A stretch of 64,000 nucleotides of DNA, taken from positions 24,527-88,526 of the forward strand of contig JANFOE010000571.1 in the NCBI GenBank assembly GCA_025667525.1, in the 5' to 3' direction. The stretch is from Glebionis coronaria (taxonomy: Eukaryota > Streptophyta > Magnoliopsida > Asterales > Asteraceae). Made by a program: the position numbers and the translations under genes. The notes beneath the pieces were generated by a model. The model did no database searches. It saw nothing but the letters and a program-made list of their open reading frames with translations, and was not told where the DNA came from. Numbering within the stretch: the first letter of the stretch is position 1; each line of letters starts with the position of its first letter. Of the stretch, positions 62,101-64,000 are shown one piece after another.

Positions 62101-62640
62101 ACCAATTGTCTCCTGCATCAATCCATTACATCAACTGCATCAAGGACAAAGACATTTTAGACAGTTAAAACACTCGTTTAACCTTATCTAATAATAATAC
62201 CAAAACAAGTGCGTACTGCATCAATTAATTACTTTCACTGCATCGAGGATAAAGTCATTTTTAGACAACTAATACACTTTGAGTGTAACCTAATCTAATT
62301 TTTTAACACCACAAACAAGTACCTATTGCATCAATTCATTACATCAACTGCATCAAGGTCAAAGACATTTTTACACAGCTAAAACACTTCGAGTGTAACC
62401 CAACCTAATATTTTATACCCAAACAAGTGCCTACTGCATCAAATTATTACACTAACTGCATCGAGTACAAAGACATTTTTAGACAGCTAAAACACTTCGA
62501 GTGTATCCTAATCTAATTTTTTATACCAGAAACAAGTGCCTATTGCATCAGTTCATTACGTCAACTGCATCGAGCACAAAGACATTTTTATACAGCTAAA
62601 ACCCTCGGGGTGTAACCTAATCTAATATGCTAAACAACTA
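62101..62640. repeat. Tandem array, five units of about 109 bp
   Basis: Unit starts near 62101, 62210, 62319, 62427 and 62536. Conserved words: CTACTGCATCA, ACTGCATC(A/G)AG, AAAGACATTTTTAGACAGCT, CGAGTGTAACCTAATCTAAT. Same family as 58041-59560. No conserved coding frame. Confidence 0.88.
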
Positions 62641-63503
62641 CAAAATGTTCAAACAAATAAGCTCAAACAAATTGCAAAATGTTCATTGAGCAAAATACGC
62701 TAGCTAAAATGAATTACACTACTTATAATAAGCTAGATAAGCAGTTTGACTTTTTGAACATGTACAAAAGTTTACCTAGAACTTATGGCTCATCCAAATA
62801 AGCCGTAAGTTTCGTAAATCAATGAAAAAAACTAGGTCTGAACAAGAAAATCTCAAATAAGCTCACAAATAAAGCAGATATGACTTAATAAGCTAAACAA
62901 CTTATTTAACCATATTTTGATAAAAGTTGACTTTTTCAAAAATACTTTATGATGACTTATTATGACTCATAAGATGTTATTAAGCACTTTTTGTTTTAGA
63001 GAAGTTTCTAGAAATGCTTATTAATGAAAATAGTTTGATTAAATGAAAATCTGATGAAAACAATGACTGATAAGGCTACTTCGAATGCTGATTCTAGGAA
63101 ATGCAATAAGATACAATGAAAATCCTTAACTACTCTTTTAAACTCACAATTACAGGTTTCTAAAAGACTAGATCACAAGACCTAATTCTCAATAAGCTTA
63201 AAATTACAAAGTTATGAATCAATAGTTTAGATTAAAATTTAACCCAAACCTTTTTCAAACCCAATTGCCTCTTTGACTTATGAACTTTGACTTTTAGTGA
63301 CTGGAATAGGCAATGTTTAAAGCTAGTAAACGAATTTCAAACAACACTCAAACTGATCACAAGCAAATGAGCACAACAACACTGATCCAAACACGCTGTT
63401 AAAGTGAAAACTTGAGAATTAACAAAGTAGAATTAAGAACTATAAAGGAATACTAAAAACAGATTAAAATCGATCAAAATATATCGATTATAAATTAACT
63501 TAC
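62641..63503. other. Unassigned AT-rich stretch, possibly the first intron of the ULP1 transcript
   Basis: Rich in AATAAGCT and CTTATTA words, no gene seen. A strong donor (complement of AACTTAC at 63497-63503, reading T-GTAAGTT on the - strand) marks its right edge. Confidence 0.35.
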
Positions 63504-63838
63504 ACAGATCGATTTGATGATTCTCGAGGTATGCGTGTTTGATAATATGCTCGATTGAAGAGATTTATTAGATTTAGGGTTTGCTACGTTTTTTTTGTTG
63601 TGTGTGTTTTTTAGAGGCGAAATGAAAACAACCTAATAAAGAACGAGGTAACGGCTGGTGGGTTTTTACCCTAAAAATAAGGAAGTCGTTAATGGGGTGG
63701 AAATGACGGATTTGCCCATAATTTTTTTCCATAAAATTACAGATATGCCACTCCGCTTTTTTTATTATTAAAATCAAATCCAAGGGCTAGGATTCCTTCC
63801 TAGACTTTTTATTTTAAGGGGCTTTTTATTATATCCCC
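63504..63838 (-). promoter_or_regulatory. Candidate leader exon, promoter and right terminus of the MULE-like element
   Basis: On the - strand, 63838 starts GGGGATATAATAAAAAGCCC and runs through CTAGCCCTTGGATTTGATT and GGGCAAATCCGTCATTTCC, wording like that of many plant MULE terminal repeats (from memory). Further on, CAAACCCTAAATC resembles a plant 5' UTR and CATCAAATCGATCTGT-GTAAGTT a leader exon donor. The matching left end would lie outside the window, so this rests on resemblance only. Confidence 0.33.
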
Positions 63839-63840
63839 AC

Positions 63841-63891
63841 CATATATATATATATATGTACGTATATATATATACGTATATATATATATAC

Positions 63892-63969
<78 letters not shown>

Positions 63970-64000
63970 GTATATATCTATATATATATATATGTATATA
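63841..64000. repeat. (TA)n microsatellite, running to the window end
   Basis: TA repeats broken by a few GTACG and TATG steps. It starts two bases after the candidate MULE terminus. Confidence 0.95.

Noticed and set aside
62641..63060. Fragment of the E1 LTR, because of shared AATAAGCT words
   Set aside because: Only short AT-rich words are shared; no alignable stretch found by eye.

Overview
The window looks like nuclear DNA of a eudicot plant: AT-rich, with plant-type Ty3/gypsy retrotransposons primed by tRNA-Asp and initiator tRNA-Met, a plant FAR1-related (FRS) gene with a U2 intron, and a plant ULP1-type gene. The style of the Athila polyproteins resembles those common in Asteraceae, but that placement is a guess from memory. 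I see no intact ordinary host gene. Almost everything is transposon or transposon-derived, nested several levels deep.

Layout. (1) 1-13879: Athila-type element E1 (+ strand), 5' LTR cut by the window start, gag-pol broken by one frameshift and two stops. (2) E1 sits in the 3' LTR of E3, a Tekay-like gypsy element on the - strand that runs from left of the window to 46418. (3) A second, unrelated Athila element E2 (17901-28643, - strand, TSD GCAAC) sits in E3's internal region; its gag-pol has three in-frame stops. (4) E4 (30923-42285, + strand), of the same family as E3, sits in E3 in the opposite direction. Its right end is a tandem LTR-PBS stub fused head-to-head to E3 at a 6-bp microhomology, giving a large LTR inverted repeat (39350-46418). 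E3 and E4 share the same fossil pol lesions, so they look like a non-autonomous family moved in trans.

(5) 46419-63838 is the older host layer. E3 interrupts an FRS/MULE-type transposase gene (+, SWIM finger and C-terminal zinc knuckle). Convergent to it is a decayed multi-exon gene on the - strand (56478-49146, probably with a leader exon near 63.5 kb) with a plant-specific N-terminal domain and a C-terminal ULP1 cysteine protease whose His, Asp and Cys codons are all visible. The layer is filled with the octamer TGATGCAG/CTGCATCA (at least 37 exact copies by eye), with tandem arrays of 11, 30, 71, ~109-120 and 400 bp, a duplicated tRNA-like (SINE-head) unit, a small hAT-type MITE and a probable solo LTR. 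I infer a large Mutator-like element carrying FRS and ULP1 genes, whose right end may lie near 63838. (6) 63841-64000 is a (TA)n microsatellite.

How the parts relate: E3 broke the FRS gene; E1, E2 and E4 then landed in E3. LTR pairs inside E1, E2, E3 and E4 all look only about 1-2% different by eye, so the insertions seem to have come in a short burst. Single-base frameshifts could in part be assembly errors and should be checked against reads.
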